Assembly: GCA_963851245.1 (NCBI GenBank)
Contig: CAWKOH010000005.1
Span: 1-64,000, forward strand
From: CAWKOH01 sp963851245
GTDB lineage: Bacteria; Actinomycetota; Acidimicrobiia; Acidimicrobiales; Palsa-688
Direction of reading: 5' to 3'
Length of the DNA stretch: 64,000 nt
The notes under the pieces were generated by a model that was not told the origin of the DNA, made no database searches, and saw only the letters and a program-made list of their open reading frames with translations. Shown one piece after another: positions 42,207-50,637 of this stretch. A program made the translations under genes and the position numbers. Positions within the stretch are counted from its first letter, which is position 1. Each line of letters starts with the position of its first letter.

Positions 42207-43832
42207 ATGACCAAACCTTTTGCCATCACACTCGATGTCGGATCCAGCCTGGACAACCGTACTGGCAACTGGCGAGTAGAGCGACCCGTGTATGTAGACC
42301 GTCTGCCCCCCTGCAATCGGGCTTGCCCGGCCGGCGAGAACATCCAGAGCTGGCTATATCGGGCCGAGGAAGGTGACTATGAAGGAGCCTGGCGGATCCT
42401 GGTGGAGGAGAACCCGCTACCGGCCATTATGGGCCGGGTCTGCTACCGACCCTGTGAGACCTCCTGCAATCGCGGTCATCTCGACCAGGCGGTAGGTATC
42501 AACGCGGTTGAGCGATTCCTTGGTGACGAGGCCCTGAGGCGAGGCTGGGGCTTCGATCGCCCCCTAACCGAGTCAGGAAAGCGGGTCCTCGTGGTGGGAG
42601 CCGGACCATGCGGTCTCTCGGCTACGTACCACCTGCGCCGACTCGGTCACGCCGTGCACCTGGTCGATGCCGACCGCCGGCCGGGAGGCATGATGCAGGC
42701 CGGGATCCCCGCCTATCGCCTCCCCCGGGCTGTGCTCACGGCCGAGGTCGACCGCATTCTCGAGCTCGGTGTCGAAGTCGAGCTCGGCAAGCAGATCACT
42801 GACGTGGAGCAGGCCCGGCAAGAGGGAGGGTTCGACGCCGCCCTGGTGGCGGTGGGGGCGCAGCTGGGTCACCGGGTGGAGATACCTGCCGGGGACTCGG
42901 CCCGCATAATCGACGCCCTGAGCCTGCTGCGCAGCGTCGAAGACGAGACTCCCATCGAGGTGGGCCGCCGGGTAGCCGTCTACGGGGGCGGGGACACGGC
43001 CTTCGACGCCGCCCGGACAGCCAGGCGCCTCGGCGCCGCGGATGCCGTCGTCGTGTACCGCCGCAACAGGGACCGCATGCCGGCTCATGACGTGGAACTC
43101 GAAGAGGCCGAAGCCGAAGGCATCCGGGTCCGGTGGCTATCGACAGTCGTGCACGCCGACGCAGGGCGGCTCATGATAGAGAAGATGCGCCTCGACGAGG
43201 ACGGCTTTCCCCAGCCGACTGGCGAGCTGGAGGAGCTCGAGGCAGACAGCCTGGTCCTCGCGGTCGGTCAGGACACTGATCTGTCGCTCGTGCAGAGCGT
43301 CCCGGGCATCGCTATCGCGGACGGCGGCGTCGAAGTTGCCGGCGACCTCATGACCGGCCGAGCGGGCATCTTTGCAGGCGGAGACGCCGTTCCTGGCGAG
43401 CGCTCGGTGACAACCGCGGTCGGTCACGGCAAGAAAGCAGCCCGGCGGATCGACGGGTGGCTCAGGGGTGAAAGCTGGAAGCCGGACCCCGAAAGGGAGC
43501 TGGCGTCCTTCGAGCGCCTCAACACCTGGTACTACGCCGACGCCCCGCGCCAAGTGCGCCCCGAGCTCGACGCCGCCCGCCGTAGCACCACCTTCGACGA
43601 GGTGGTCGGGGGGCTCGACGAGACCAATGCACTATTCGAAGCCCGCCGCTGCCTGTCGTGCGGCAATTGCTTGGAATGCGACAATTGCTATGGCGTGTGC
43701 CCGGACAACGCGGTCCTGAAGCTGGGTCCAGGTAAGAGGTACGCGATCGACTACGACTACTGCAAAGGTTGTGGGATCTGCGTGGCCGAGTGCCCTTGCG
43801 GGGCCATGACGATGGTGCCCGAAACGATCTAG
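42207..43832 (+). CDS. GltD-like FAD oxidoreductase with C-terminal 4Fe-4S ferredoxin domain (PFOR partner)
   Basis: 541 residues. N-terminal Cys-rich domain (CNRACPAGENIQSW; GRVCYRPCETSCNRG) as in glutamate synthase small subunits; FAD motif VLVVGAGPCGLSATYHLRRLGH; NADP motif AVYGGGDTAFDAARTARRLG; FAD/GD motif FAGGDAVPGERSV; and a C-terminal di-cluster ferredoxin (CLSCGNCLECDNCYGVCP, CKGCGICVAECPCGAM). It probably links ferredoxin from PFOR to NAD(P)H. 5 bp after the beta subunit. Length and fusion resemble those in other PFOR operons. Confidence 0.9.
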   Translation: MTKPFAITLDVGSSLDNRTGNWRVERPVYVDRLPPCNRACPAGENIQSWLYRAEEGDYEGAWRILVEENPLPAIMGRVCYRPCETSCNRGHLDQAVGINAVERFLGDEALRRGWGFDRPLTESGKRVLVVGAGPCGLSATYHLRRLGHAVHLVDADRRPGGMMQAGIPAYRLPRAVLTAEVDRILELGVEVELGKQITDVEQARQEGGFDAALVAVGAQLGHRVEIPAGDSARIIDALSLLRSVEDETPIEVGRRVAVYGGGDTAFDAARTARRLGAADAVVVYRRNRDRMPAHDVELEEAEAEGIRVRWLSTVVHADAGRLMIEKMRLDEDGFPQPTGELEELEADSLVLAVGQDTDLSLVQSVPGIAIADGGVEVAGDLMTGRAGIFAGGDAVPGERSVTTAVGHGKKAARRIDGWLRGESWKPDPERELASFERLNTWYYADAPRQVRPELDAARRSTTFDEVVGGLDETNALFEARRCLSCGNCLECDNCYGVCPDNAVLKLGPGKRYAIDYDYCKGCGICVAECPCGAMTMVPETI

Positions 43833-43896
43833 GGCGGGAACGATCCAGGGCGGCGACACCCACCAGGTGAGCGCGACAACGTCCTCGTCGGACCCT

Positions 43897-43934
43897 TGTC
43901 TAGGGACGATGACGTCTAGGGACGGACGATGACG
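43897..43934. repeat. Short imperfect tandem duplication
   Basis: TCTAGGGACGATGACG is repeated 18 bp later as TCTAGGGACGGACGATGACG, spanning the USP stop codon region. Probably slippage; no function seen. Confidence 0.45.
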
Positions 43935-44335
43935 ACGACAGGCGTCTCGGCGTGGGTGGCCACGTGCTGGCCGACAGAGCCGAGAAGAAGCCCGGTGAAG
44001 CCACCGTGGCCACGCGAGCCGACTACCAGCATCTGAGCGTCGCCGGCATTCTCCAGAAGAATCTTGGCCGCGTGGCCCGGTTCGGAGACTGTCTCTACCT
44101 CGAACCCGGGGTTCTCACCCAGCACCTCCGCGATTCCCTCCTCGATCCGTTTCTCGGCGATGGCGACCTGCTCCTCCTCGGAGCCGAACTCGCCCGGCCT
44201 CCAGGCGTACACCGCCCGTATGCGACCACCGTGGGCGCGAGCCTCGTCCGCAGCCCAGGTCAGTGCTCGCTTGGCTCCCTCGGAGCCGTCAAAGCCTACG
44301 ACGATCGGGTACTTATCTTGCTCCCTCTCTGACAT
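43916..44335 (-). CDS. Universal stress protein, single UspA domain
   Basis: 139 residues with IVVGFDGSEGAKRALTW (10-26) and VVGSRGHGGFTGLLLGSVG; complete ATP signature. ATG 44335 follows AAAAGGAG at 7 nt. Divergent from the alcohol dehydrogenase gene, convergent with PFOR. Box at 44441. Confidence 0.93.
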   Translation of the reverse strand: MSEREQDKYPIVVGFDGSEGAKRALTWAADEARAHGGRIRAVYAWRPGEFGSEEEQVAIAEKRIEEGIAEVLGENPGFEVETVSEPGHAAKILLENAGDAQMLVVGSRGHGGFTGLLLGSVGQHVATHAETPVVVIVRP

Positions 44336-44440
44336 CACTGCACTCCTTTTGTCCGACTGAGTGCTGCCGTTTGTGATTCGACGAATTCTCAATCGGCTTG
44401 GCGACACTCCCATGGTCGGACTACTGCCATCAATATGGTA

Positions 44441-44454
44441 GGGCCGAAATGCCC
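44441..44454. promoter_or_regulatory. DosR-like box
   Basis: GGGCCGAAATGCCC (reverse GGGCATTTCGGCCC), 106 bp upstream of the USP ATG at 44335. Confidence 0.68.
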
Positions 44455-44539
44455 TAGAGAACCGTCGGTTCAAACAAGCGCGACTCGCCCAAGCTCCTAA
44501 CACGATGACCGGTCTGCGCCAGGTCCGAGCGACACAGTA

Positions 44540-44553
44540 GGGACCTTGGACCC
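44540..44553. promoter_or_regulatory. DosR-like box
   Basis: GGGACCTTGGACCC, a near-perfect palindrome 66 bp upstream of the alcohol dehydrogenase ATG at 44619. Confidence 0.78.
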
Positions 44554-44618
44554 TAACGCCCTTCCCGTTGGACTCATAGGGTCGACCTAGAAGCTCTCGA
44601 CAACTGGAGGTGGCCATC

Positions 44619-45660
44619 ATGAAGGCACTCGTGTATCACGGTCCCGGAGTCAAGGCCTGGGAAGAGGTGCCGAAGCCGGAGATCTCTGCGGACACAGACG
44701 CCGTCGTGCGTGTCGACGCAGTCACGATCTGCGGCACCGATCTGCACATCCTGAAGGGCGACGTGCCCGCCGTGACTCCGGGCCGCATCCTCGGCCATGA
44801 GGCCGTGGGCACGGTAGAGTCGGTAGGCTCCGGTGTCCGGTCGGTCAAGCCGGGGGACCGGGTCCTGGTGTCCTGCATAACCTCCTGCGCTACATGCCGC
44901 TACTGCCGCGAAGGTCGGTATGGGCAGTGCCTGGGCGGGGGAGGCTGGATCCTCGGCCACCTGATCGACGGAACGCAGGCCGAGTACGTGCGGGTACCTT
45001 TTGCCGACACATCGACCTATCCGGCCCCCACCGGCGTGAGTGACGAGGCGCTCCTCATGGTCGCCGATATCCTTCCGACGGGGTATGAGGTGGGAGTACT
45101 CAACGGGTGCGTTCGCCCCGGTGACGTGGTTGCTGTCGTCGGAGCGGGACCGATCGGGCTCTCGGCCATCATGGGGAGCCGCCTCTACAGCCCGTCCCAC
45201 ATCGTCGCCATCGATCTGGCCGACTCCCGTCTAGAGGCGGCCAAGCAGTTCGGGGCCGACGTCACGGTCAACAACGGAGTTGAGGACCCGATGGAGGCCA
45301 TCAAAGGCCTGACTGGCGGACTCGGAGCCGACGTGACCATCGAGGCGGTCGGGGTACCGGCCACGTTCGAGCTGGCCGCCGCCCTGGTCCGGCCGGGAGG
45401 CCATGTGGCCAATATTGGCGTGCATGGGAAACCGGCGACCCTCCACCTCGAGGACCTGTGGATCAAGGACGTCACGATCATGACCGGGCTGGTGGACACC
45501 TACTCCACCCCGACCTTCTTGCGACTTCTGCAAGGCCACCAGCTCGATGCCGATCGGTTCGTCACCCATCGGTTCGCGGCTTGACGACTTCGAGAAGGCC
45601 TACGGAGTGTTCGCCCGGGCCGGCGACACGGGCGCCCTCAAGGTCTTCATATCGAGGTAG
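44619..45660 (+). CDS. Zinc-dependent alcohol dehydrogenase, frameshifted near the C-terminus
   Basis: Reads 321 residues to a premature TGA at 45584 (RFVTHRFAA), but the adjacent frame continues LDDFEKAYGVFARAGDTGAL to a TAG at 45660, as in the family. One extra G near 45580 explains it; joined about 347 residues. Zinc ligands: Cys in TICGTD, GHE; structural site CITSCATCRYCREGRYGQC; NAD motif VVGAGPIGLSAIMGS. Length and features match threonine/alcohol dehydrogenases of the MDR family. Restored stop overlaps the next GTG by one base. GGAGG SD. Confidence 0.85.
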
Positions 45661-46079
45661 TGAACCGGATGTCCGGCGCCGGACCGGGGGGCCATGGTAA
45701 GAGCCCGCCGCTGGCGGCGGGCGTGGCCCACCGGGTTCCGAGCATTGGGCGAGAGAGCACCCTGCGGCAAGTCTCCGAGCAGCTGGCTCGGGAGCCGTCG
45801 GGTGCTCTACTCGTGGACGACCCGGGCGAGCCCATCGAGGTCATCTCCCTCCGGGATGTCACCGCCGCTCTCGCATCCGGGGCGGACCCCGACCGCCTCA
45901 CGGTCGGCGATATCCACCTGATTCAGCGCCCGTACATGAGTAGCGCGGCCGAGGTCGATGACGTCGCAGAGGCCATGGTGCGCCTGGCCGTCGACGAAGC
46001 CCTGGTGCTCGACCTGGACGGTCTCGTGGGCTTGTTGTCCCTGCGTGACATCTGCCACGTGCTCGCTCTGCGTACCTAG
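45660..46079 (+). CDS. CBS-domain pair protein
   Basis: 139 residues, with two degenerate CBS motifs: PSIGRESTLRQVSEQLA with EVISLRDVTAAL, and a second from 92 (AEVDDVAEAMVRLAVDE, VGLLSLRDICHVLALRT). GTG at 45660 or ATG at 45669. Directly after the alcohol dehydrogenase, so co-transcribed under the box at 44540. Confidence 0.8.
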   Translation: MNRMSGAGPGGHGKSPPLAAGVAHRVPSIGRESTLRQVSEQLAREPSGALLVDDPGEPIEVISLRDVTAALASGADPDRLTVGDIHLIQRPYMSSAAEVDDVAEAMVRLAVDEALVLDLDGLVGLLSLRDICHVLALRT

Positions 46080-46109
46080 ACATTTCCTGGATGACTCGGC
46101 CCCGGTCGC

Positions 46110-47507
46110 TCAGGGATCGGCACTTTCCTGCGCCGGAGTCTCCTGCGCAACCTTCAACAGGGCCGCCACCCCGTCTGTGATGCCCTGGGCGAGCACCTCG
46201 AGGTCGGGCGTGGTGTCGTAGTCGCCCGTGACACCGAAGGTGATCTGGCCGCAGTAGCTGAAGATGGCTATGGCGATTCGGACCGACGAGGCAATCGGGA
46301 CGTACGGAATGATCTCCAGCAAAGGACGTCCCAGGCAATAGAGCGTCTGGCGGGGACCCGGCACGTTGGTGGTTACGGTCACGATCCCCCGCTGGGGGTA
46401 CTTGAATTCGAATCTCGCCAACGAGGCGATGCCGTAAGGAAGGTAAGCAGCCAGATCCGCGAACGCCTGGCCGACGGCAGCCTCCCTGCTGTTCTTCAGC
46501 GCCGCCAACTCCTTCCGTACCGCCGCCAGCTGATCGACAGGGTCAGACAGGTGTACGGGCAGCGGCACGATCAAGGCCGAGACCCGATTCTCGTAGATGC
46601 TCTCCTCGCCCGGAGCCCGCAGCGAGACCGGTACCAGCGAAGGGACCATGCGAGGATGAGGCTTCTCGCACCGGGAGAGAAGGAGGGACCGGAAGCCGGC
46701 GGTGATCACGGCGAGAACGGCGTCGTTGACAGTTCCGCCCAGGGCTGACTTGATGGCGCGCACGTCATTGAGAGGGACCCGGACCCAGGTGATCCGGCGC
46801 TGCTGCCCGATCGGTCCGCTCAGAGAGGACGGCTTGGCCGGCCGGATCGGGGTCAGCGTCCACATACCCTCAGCCGCGCCCATGATCTGCCGAAGTGACA
46901 GGACCGGACGGCTCAGGGCGGTCAGGGCGGCGCCGGCGGTCTTAGCCGGGAGGAGCAGCAAGTCGCTTGCCGCTCGCGCAACCAGCTCCACAGAAAGCGG
47001 TTCCCTCTCCGCCCGCTTCGGGCGTGGGATGTCTTCGCCGACGTTGTCGAACATCACCCGGTACAGGTCTGTGCCCGATACTCCGTCCACCATGGAGTGA
47101 TGCACCTTCGAGATGAGGGCCCAGTGATCACCCGCCAAGCCGGTCACCATCCAGTCCTCCCAAAGTGGCCTATCACGGTCCAGCCTCTGGGCCATGACCC
47201 TGCCCATCAGTTGAGCCATCTCCGCATCACCGCCGGGCTCGGGCAAGGCCGTCTGGCGGATGTGGAAGCGAATATCGAAATGCGAGTCGTCCACCCACAC
47301 CGGTGGGCCGATCCTTAACGGGACGGTCCGCAGCTTTTGCCGATAGCGGGGTACCAGTGGCAAACGAGACTCGATGGCCTGCGCGAATTCGTCGAGGGAG
47401 GGAGCGGGGCCCTCGAACACGGCGATCGACCCAATCGCCATGGAGACGTGCCGGTCCTCCGCTTCGGCCTCCACGAACTGGGCGTCGAGAGGGCTCAAAC
47501 GGTCCAT
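46110..47507 (-). CDS. Wax ester synthase/diacylglycerol acyltransferase (WS/DGAT, Tgs1-like)
   Basis: 465 residues. Active site HHSMVDGVSG (about 128-137, motif HHxxxDG), N-terminal PLDAQFVEAE, and C-terminal TNVPGPRQTLYCLG. Makes triacylglycerol or wax esters at the membrane. M. tuberculosis tgs1 (Rv3130c) is a well-known DosR gene. AGGAGG 7 nt before the ATG. Boxes at 47617 and 47657 serve this and the divergent acyl-CoA synthetase. Confidence 0.93.
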   Translation of the reverse strand: MDRLSPLDAQFVEAEAEDRHVSMAIGSIAVFEGPAPSLDEFAQAIESRLPLVPRYRQKLRTVPLRIGPPVWVDDSHFDIRFHIRQTALPEPGGDAEMAQLMGRVMAQRLDRDRPLWEDWMVTGLAGDHWALISKVHHSMVDGVSGTDLYRVMFDNVGEDIPRPKRAEREPLSVELVARAASDLLLLPAKTAGAALTALSRPVLSLRQIMGAAEGMWTLTPIRPAKPSSLSGPIGQQRRITWVRVPLNDVRAIKSALGGTVNDAVLAVITAGFRSLLLSRCEKPHPRMVPSLVPVSLRAPGEESIYENRVSALIVPLPVHLSDPVDQLAAVRKELAALKNSREAAVGQAFADLAAYLPYGIASLARFEFKYPQRGIVTVTTNVPGPRQTLYCLGRPLLEIIPYVPIASSVRIAIAIFSYCGQITFGVTGDYDTTPDLEVLAQGITDGVAALLKVAQETPAQESADP

Positions 47508-47616
47508 GTCAATCCTCCTGCCGGCCGGCACCGGCGGGACGGCCGGCGGTCCCGGCCGGAACAGCCGTCCTGTCCGTCCTGATGGGACGGTAGGCCTGCA
47601 CCCAACCCTCCAGCTA

Positions 47617-47630
47617 GGGCCGAACGTCCC
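47617..47630. promoter_or_regulatory. DosR-like box
   Basis: GGGCCGAACGTCCC (reverse GGGACGTTCGGCCC), between divergent tgs-like and acyl-CoA synthetase genes. Confidence 0.78.
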
Positions 47631-47656
47631 CTATCGGGGCGTCCCGATTGCGGCTT

Positions 47657-47670
47657 GGGACTTGTGGCTC
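47657..47670. promoter_or_regulatory. DosR-like box
   Basis: GGGACTTGTGGCTC, 97 bp upstream of the acyl-CoA synthetase ATG, 40 bp centre to centre from the box at 47617. Confidence 0.68.
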
Positions 47671-47766
47671 TGTTGGAAAACGCGTTCGGTCCTTACCTTC
47701 GAGGCAAAGACGTGATCGCCGGTTGCCGTTCCTCTGGTGCGGTGAACGGGGGAAGTGAGGGAGGCC

Positions 47767-49323
47767 ATGGGCCTGAACTTGGCCACCATGTTGAAGGAAG
47801 CGGCGATGGAGTACCCGGACAAACCGGCAGCCCTCTTCGAGGGCGGCCGCATGTCCTATGCCGAACTGGACGCATTATCAGATCGCCTGGCATCCGGACT
47901 GGGGAAGGCCGGATTGCGTAGAGGTGATGCGGTCGCGCTGCAGCTCCCGAACCTGCCCGAGTTCCTGATCGCCTACTTCGGCATTCTGAAGAACGGCTCT
48001 GTGGTCGTGCCCTTGAACGTCCTGCTCAAGGCGCCCGAGATCGAGTACCACCTCAGCGACTCCGGCGCGCGCGCCTTGATCACCTGGTCCGGATTTCTGG
48101 CCGAGGCGGGCAAAGGGGCGGCCGGCGCGGGCGTGGATCGAATCTACGTCGTCAACCCTTTCGACGAGATCGATCCTCCCCTGGGAGAGCCGTTCGAGCA
48201 CTTGCTGGCGCCGGCCCGCGCACCGGCCCCGTTCGAGCAGACCGACCCCGGCGAGACGGCGGCGATCGTGTACACCTCGGGCACTACCGGAAAGCCCAAA
48301 GGAGCGGAGCTCACCCATTTCCAGTTGTTCATGAATGCCGATACCCCGGGGCGGCTGTTCGGCGTCGAGCCGGACGACGTGGTTCTGGTGGTGCTGCCGC
48401 TATTCCACGTATTCGGCCTGAGCAGCCAGCTGAACGTGTGTGTCCGGTTCGGCGTGACCATGTACCTGATGCCGCGCTTCGATCCAACCAAGGTCCTCGA
48501 AGTAATCCAGCGGGAGCGCATCACGATCTTCGAGGGTGTTCCCACCATGTACATATCTCTTCTCAACCACCCGCAGATCGACCAGTACGACGTTTCGTCT
48601 CTGCGGGTGGGCATCTCCGGTGGTGCGGCCATCGCGGCCGAGGTACTCGACGACTTCGAGCGCAAGTTCGGGATCGTGATCCTGGAGGGGTACGGCCTGT
48701 CGGAGACCGCCTCCACGACCACCTTCAACGTCAGCGCCGTCGAGCGCAAGATCTACAGCGTGGGCAAGCCCATCTGGGGAGTGGAGGTCGAGATCTGGGA
48801 CGACCATAACCAGCGCCTGCCGTCGGGGTCAGACCACGTGGGGGAGCTGGTCGTCCGGGGCGTCAACACCATGAAGTGCTATCACAACAATCCCGAGAGC
48901 ACCGCCGAGGCGTTCGAGGGCGGTTGGTTCCACACCGGCGACCTGGGATACGTCGATAAGGAGGGCTACTTCTTCATAGTCGATCGCAAGAAGGACCTCA
49001 TCATCCGTGGTGGCTACAACGTGTACCCCCGGGAGGTCGAGGAAGTTCTCTACTCCCACCCGTACGTGGCCGAGGCAGCCGTCGTGGGAGTGCCCGACAG
49101 GCTGGTGGGCGAGGACGTGAAGGCCTTCGTCGAGCTCAAGGCGGGGATGTCAGTCAGCGAAGCGGAGCTGATCGCTTTCACCAAGGAGCGGCTGGCCGCC
49201 TACAAGTACCCGCGGAGCATCGAGTTCCGTTCCGACTTGCCTAAGAACGCGACGGGCAAGATAGTCAAGGAGTCCCTGGCGGCTGAGGCTAAAGCCCAGG
49301 CCATAACCGGGGCAGGGCGGTAA
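47767..49323 (+). CDS. Long-chain acyl-CoA synthetase (FadD-like)
   Basis: 518 residues, AMP-binding superfamily. P-loop YTSGTTGKPKGAELTH (about 171-186), VLEVIQRERITIFEGVPTMY, GYGLSETASTTTFN, and GWFHTGDLGYVDKEGYFFIV with the hinge Asp and RGGYNVYPREVEEVL; C-terminal catalytic Lys in PKNATGKIVKESL. Activates fatty acids for lipid storage or catabolism. ATG 47767 lies 2 nt after GGGAGG; GTG 47755 is an alternative. Confidence 0.93.
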   Translation: MGLNLATMLKEAAMEYPDKPAALFEGGRMSYAELDALSDRLASGLGKAGLRRGDAVALQLPNLPEFLIAYFGILKNGSVVVPLNVLLKAPEIEYHLSDSGARALITWSGFLAEAGKGAAGAGVDRIYVVNPFDEIDPPLGEPFEHLLAPARAPAPFEQTDPGETAAIVYTSGTTGKPKGAELTHFQLFMNADTPGRLFGVEPDDVVLVVLPLFHVFGLSSQLNVCVRFGVTMYLMPRFDPTKVLEVIQRERITIFEGVPTMYISLLNHPQIDQYDVSSLRVGISGGAAIAAEVLDDFERKFGIVILEGYGLSETASTTTFNVSAVERKIYSVGKPIWGVEVEIWDDHNQRLPSGSDHVGELVVRGVNTMKCYHNNPESTAEAFEGGWFHTGDLGYVDKEGYFFIVDRKKDLIIRGGYNVYPREVEEVLYSHPYVAEAAVVGVPDRLVGEDVKAFVELKAGMSVSEAELIAFTKERLAAYKYPRSIEFRSDLPKNATGKIVKESLAAEAKAQAITGAGR

Positions 49324-50516
49324 TGACCACCGGGGTGGCACCTACGATCCGGGCCCGCGTCCCACGCGACCCGAATTGTGATCACACCGAGCAGATGGCC
49401 GCCAGCCGCCGGAGCTTCGTCAAGGAGCAGACTGGTGTCGTCCTGGATCACGTGGGCAGCTACTCCCTCGATCCGGCCACCCTGCCGGGGAACATCGAGA
49501 ACTTCACCGGGGTGGCCCAGGTCCCGATCGGCATCGCCGGGCCTCTACGCGTGCTCGGTGACCACGCCAGCGGCGACTTCTACGTACCGCTCGCCACCAC
49601 CGAGGGAACGCTGGTCGCCAGCTACAACCGGGGCATGCGCCTCCTGACCGAGAACGGCGGGGTGAGGGCCACGGTGGTGGACGACGCCATGCAGCGGGCG
49701 CCGGTGTTCGCCCTCGATGACGCCCGCCAGGCCCTGTCGTTCGGCGCGTGGGTGGACGAGCATTTCGAGGAGATACGAGCCGCCGCCGAGGCCACCACCC
49801 ACAGCGGGCACCTGATCTCCATCCGGCAGTACCCGGTCGGTCCACTGCGGTACCTGCGGTTCAACTACACCACCGGAGATGCGGCCGGTCAAAACATGAC
49901 CGGTCGGGCCACCCTGGCCGCCTGCCAGTGGATTCAGGACAACTATGCGCAGCGGGTGCGCTACCTGCTCTCGGGCAACATCGACACTGATAAGAAGCAC
50001 TCCCGGATGAACATGCTCGAGACGAGGGGGAAGCGGGTCGTCGCCGAGGCCACCATCGATCGCGGATTGCTGCGCTCGATCATGGGCGTCGACACGGACC
50101 ACCTGTTCTGGTCCCGGCAGATCCAGATGGTGGGGTCCTTCTTGGCCGGTTCGGCCAGCAACGGGGCCCACGCGGCCAACGGCTTGGCGGCCATGTTCAT
50201 CGCCACCGGGCAGGATGCCGCCAACGTGGCCGAGTCTCACGCGTCGATCTCCTACAGCCAGTTGCTCGACAGCGGTGACTACTACTGGTCGGTGACGCTG
50301 CCCGCACTCATCGTGGCCACTCACGGCGGTGGCACCGGTCTGGCCACCCAGCGCGAGTGCCTCGAGATGATGGGGTGTTACGGCCCCGGCAAGGTCGAGA
50401 AGCTGGCCGAGATCTGCGCCGCCGTCGTTCTGGCGGGCGAGGTGTCCCTGGCCGGTGCCGTGCTGCACGGAGACTGGGTGGACAGCCATGAGCGACTGGG
50501 TCGCAACCGGCGCTGA
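49323..50516 (+). CDS. Hydroxymethylglutaryl-CoA reductase
   Basis: 397 residues. Motifs ENFTGVAQVPIGIAGPL (about 60-76), catalytic Glu in ATTEGTLVASYNRG, GDAAGQNM, Lys in DTDKKHSRMN, Asp in ATGQDAANVAES, and THGGGTGLATQREC. The layout is class I-like. HMG-CoA reductase is rare in actinobacteria, which mostly use the MEP route; here it is coupled (TAATG overlap) to a fatty acyl-CoA ligase. It may make mevalonate for an isoprenoid, or handle HMG-CoA otherwise. Confidence 0.93.
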   Translation: MTTGVAPTIRARVPRDPNCDHTEQMAASRRSFVKEQTGVVLDHVGSYSLDPATLPGNIENFTGVAQVPIGIAGPLRVLGDHASGDFYVPLATTEGTLVASYNRGMRLLTENGGVRATVVDDAMQRAPVFALDDARQALSFGAWVDEHFEEIRAAAEATTHSGHLISIRQYPVGPLRYLRFNYTTGDAAGQNMTGRATLAACQWIQDNYAQRVRYLLSGNIDTDKKHSRMNMLETRGKRVVAEATIDRGLLRSIMGVDTDHLFWSRQIQMVGSFLAGSASNGAHAANGLAAMFIATGQDAANVAESHASISYSQLLDSGDYYWSVTLPALIVATHGGGTGLATQRECLEMMGCYGPGKVEKLAEICAAVVLAGEVSLAGAVLHGDWVDSHERLGRNRR

Positions 50517-50637
50517 GGACAGGAGTCCCTGCCAGCGATGTGACCTAATCCTCTGGGTCCGAGATCCGGTCGGCGCGACAGTACGAATTCAGCAGGAAGG
50601 CGCCAGCCTTCACTTGGTCCCCAAAGGGGGAACGATT

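Noticed and set aside
50615..50635. TCCCC-AAA-GGGGGA palindrome before the MFS gene
   Set aside because: Half-sites are inverted relative to the box consensus and overlap the likely SD region.
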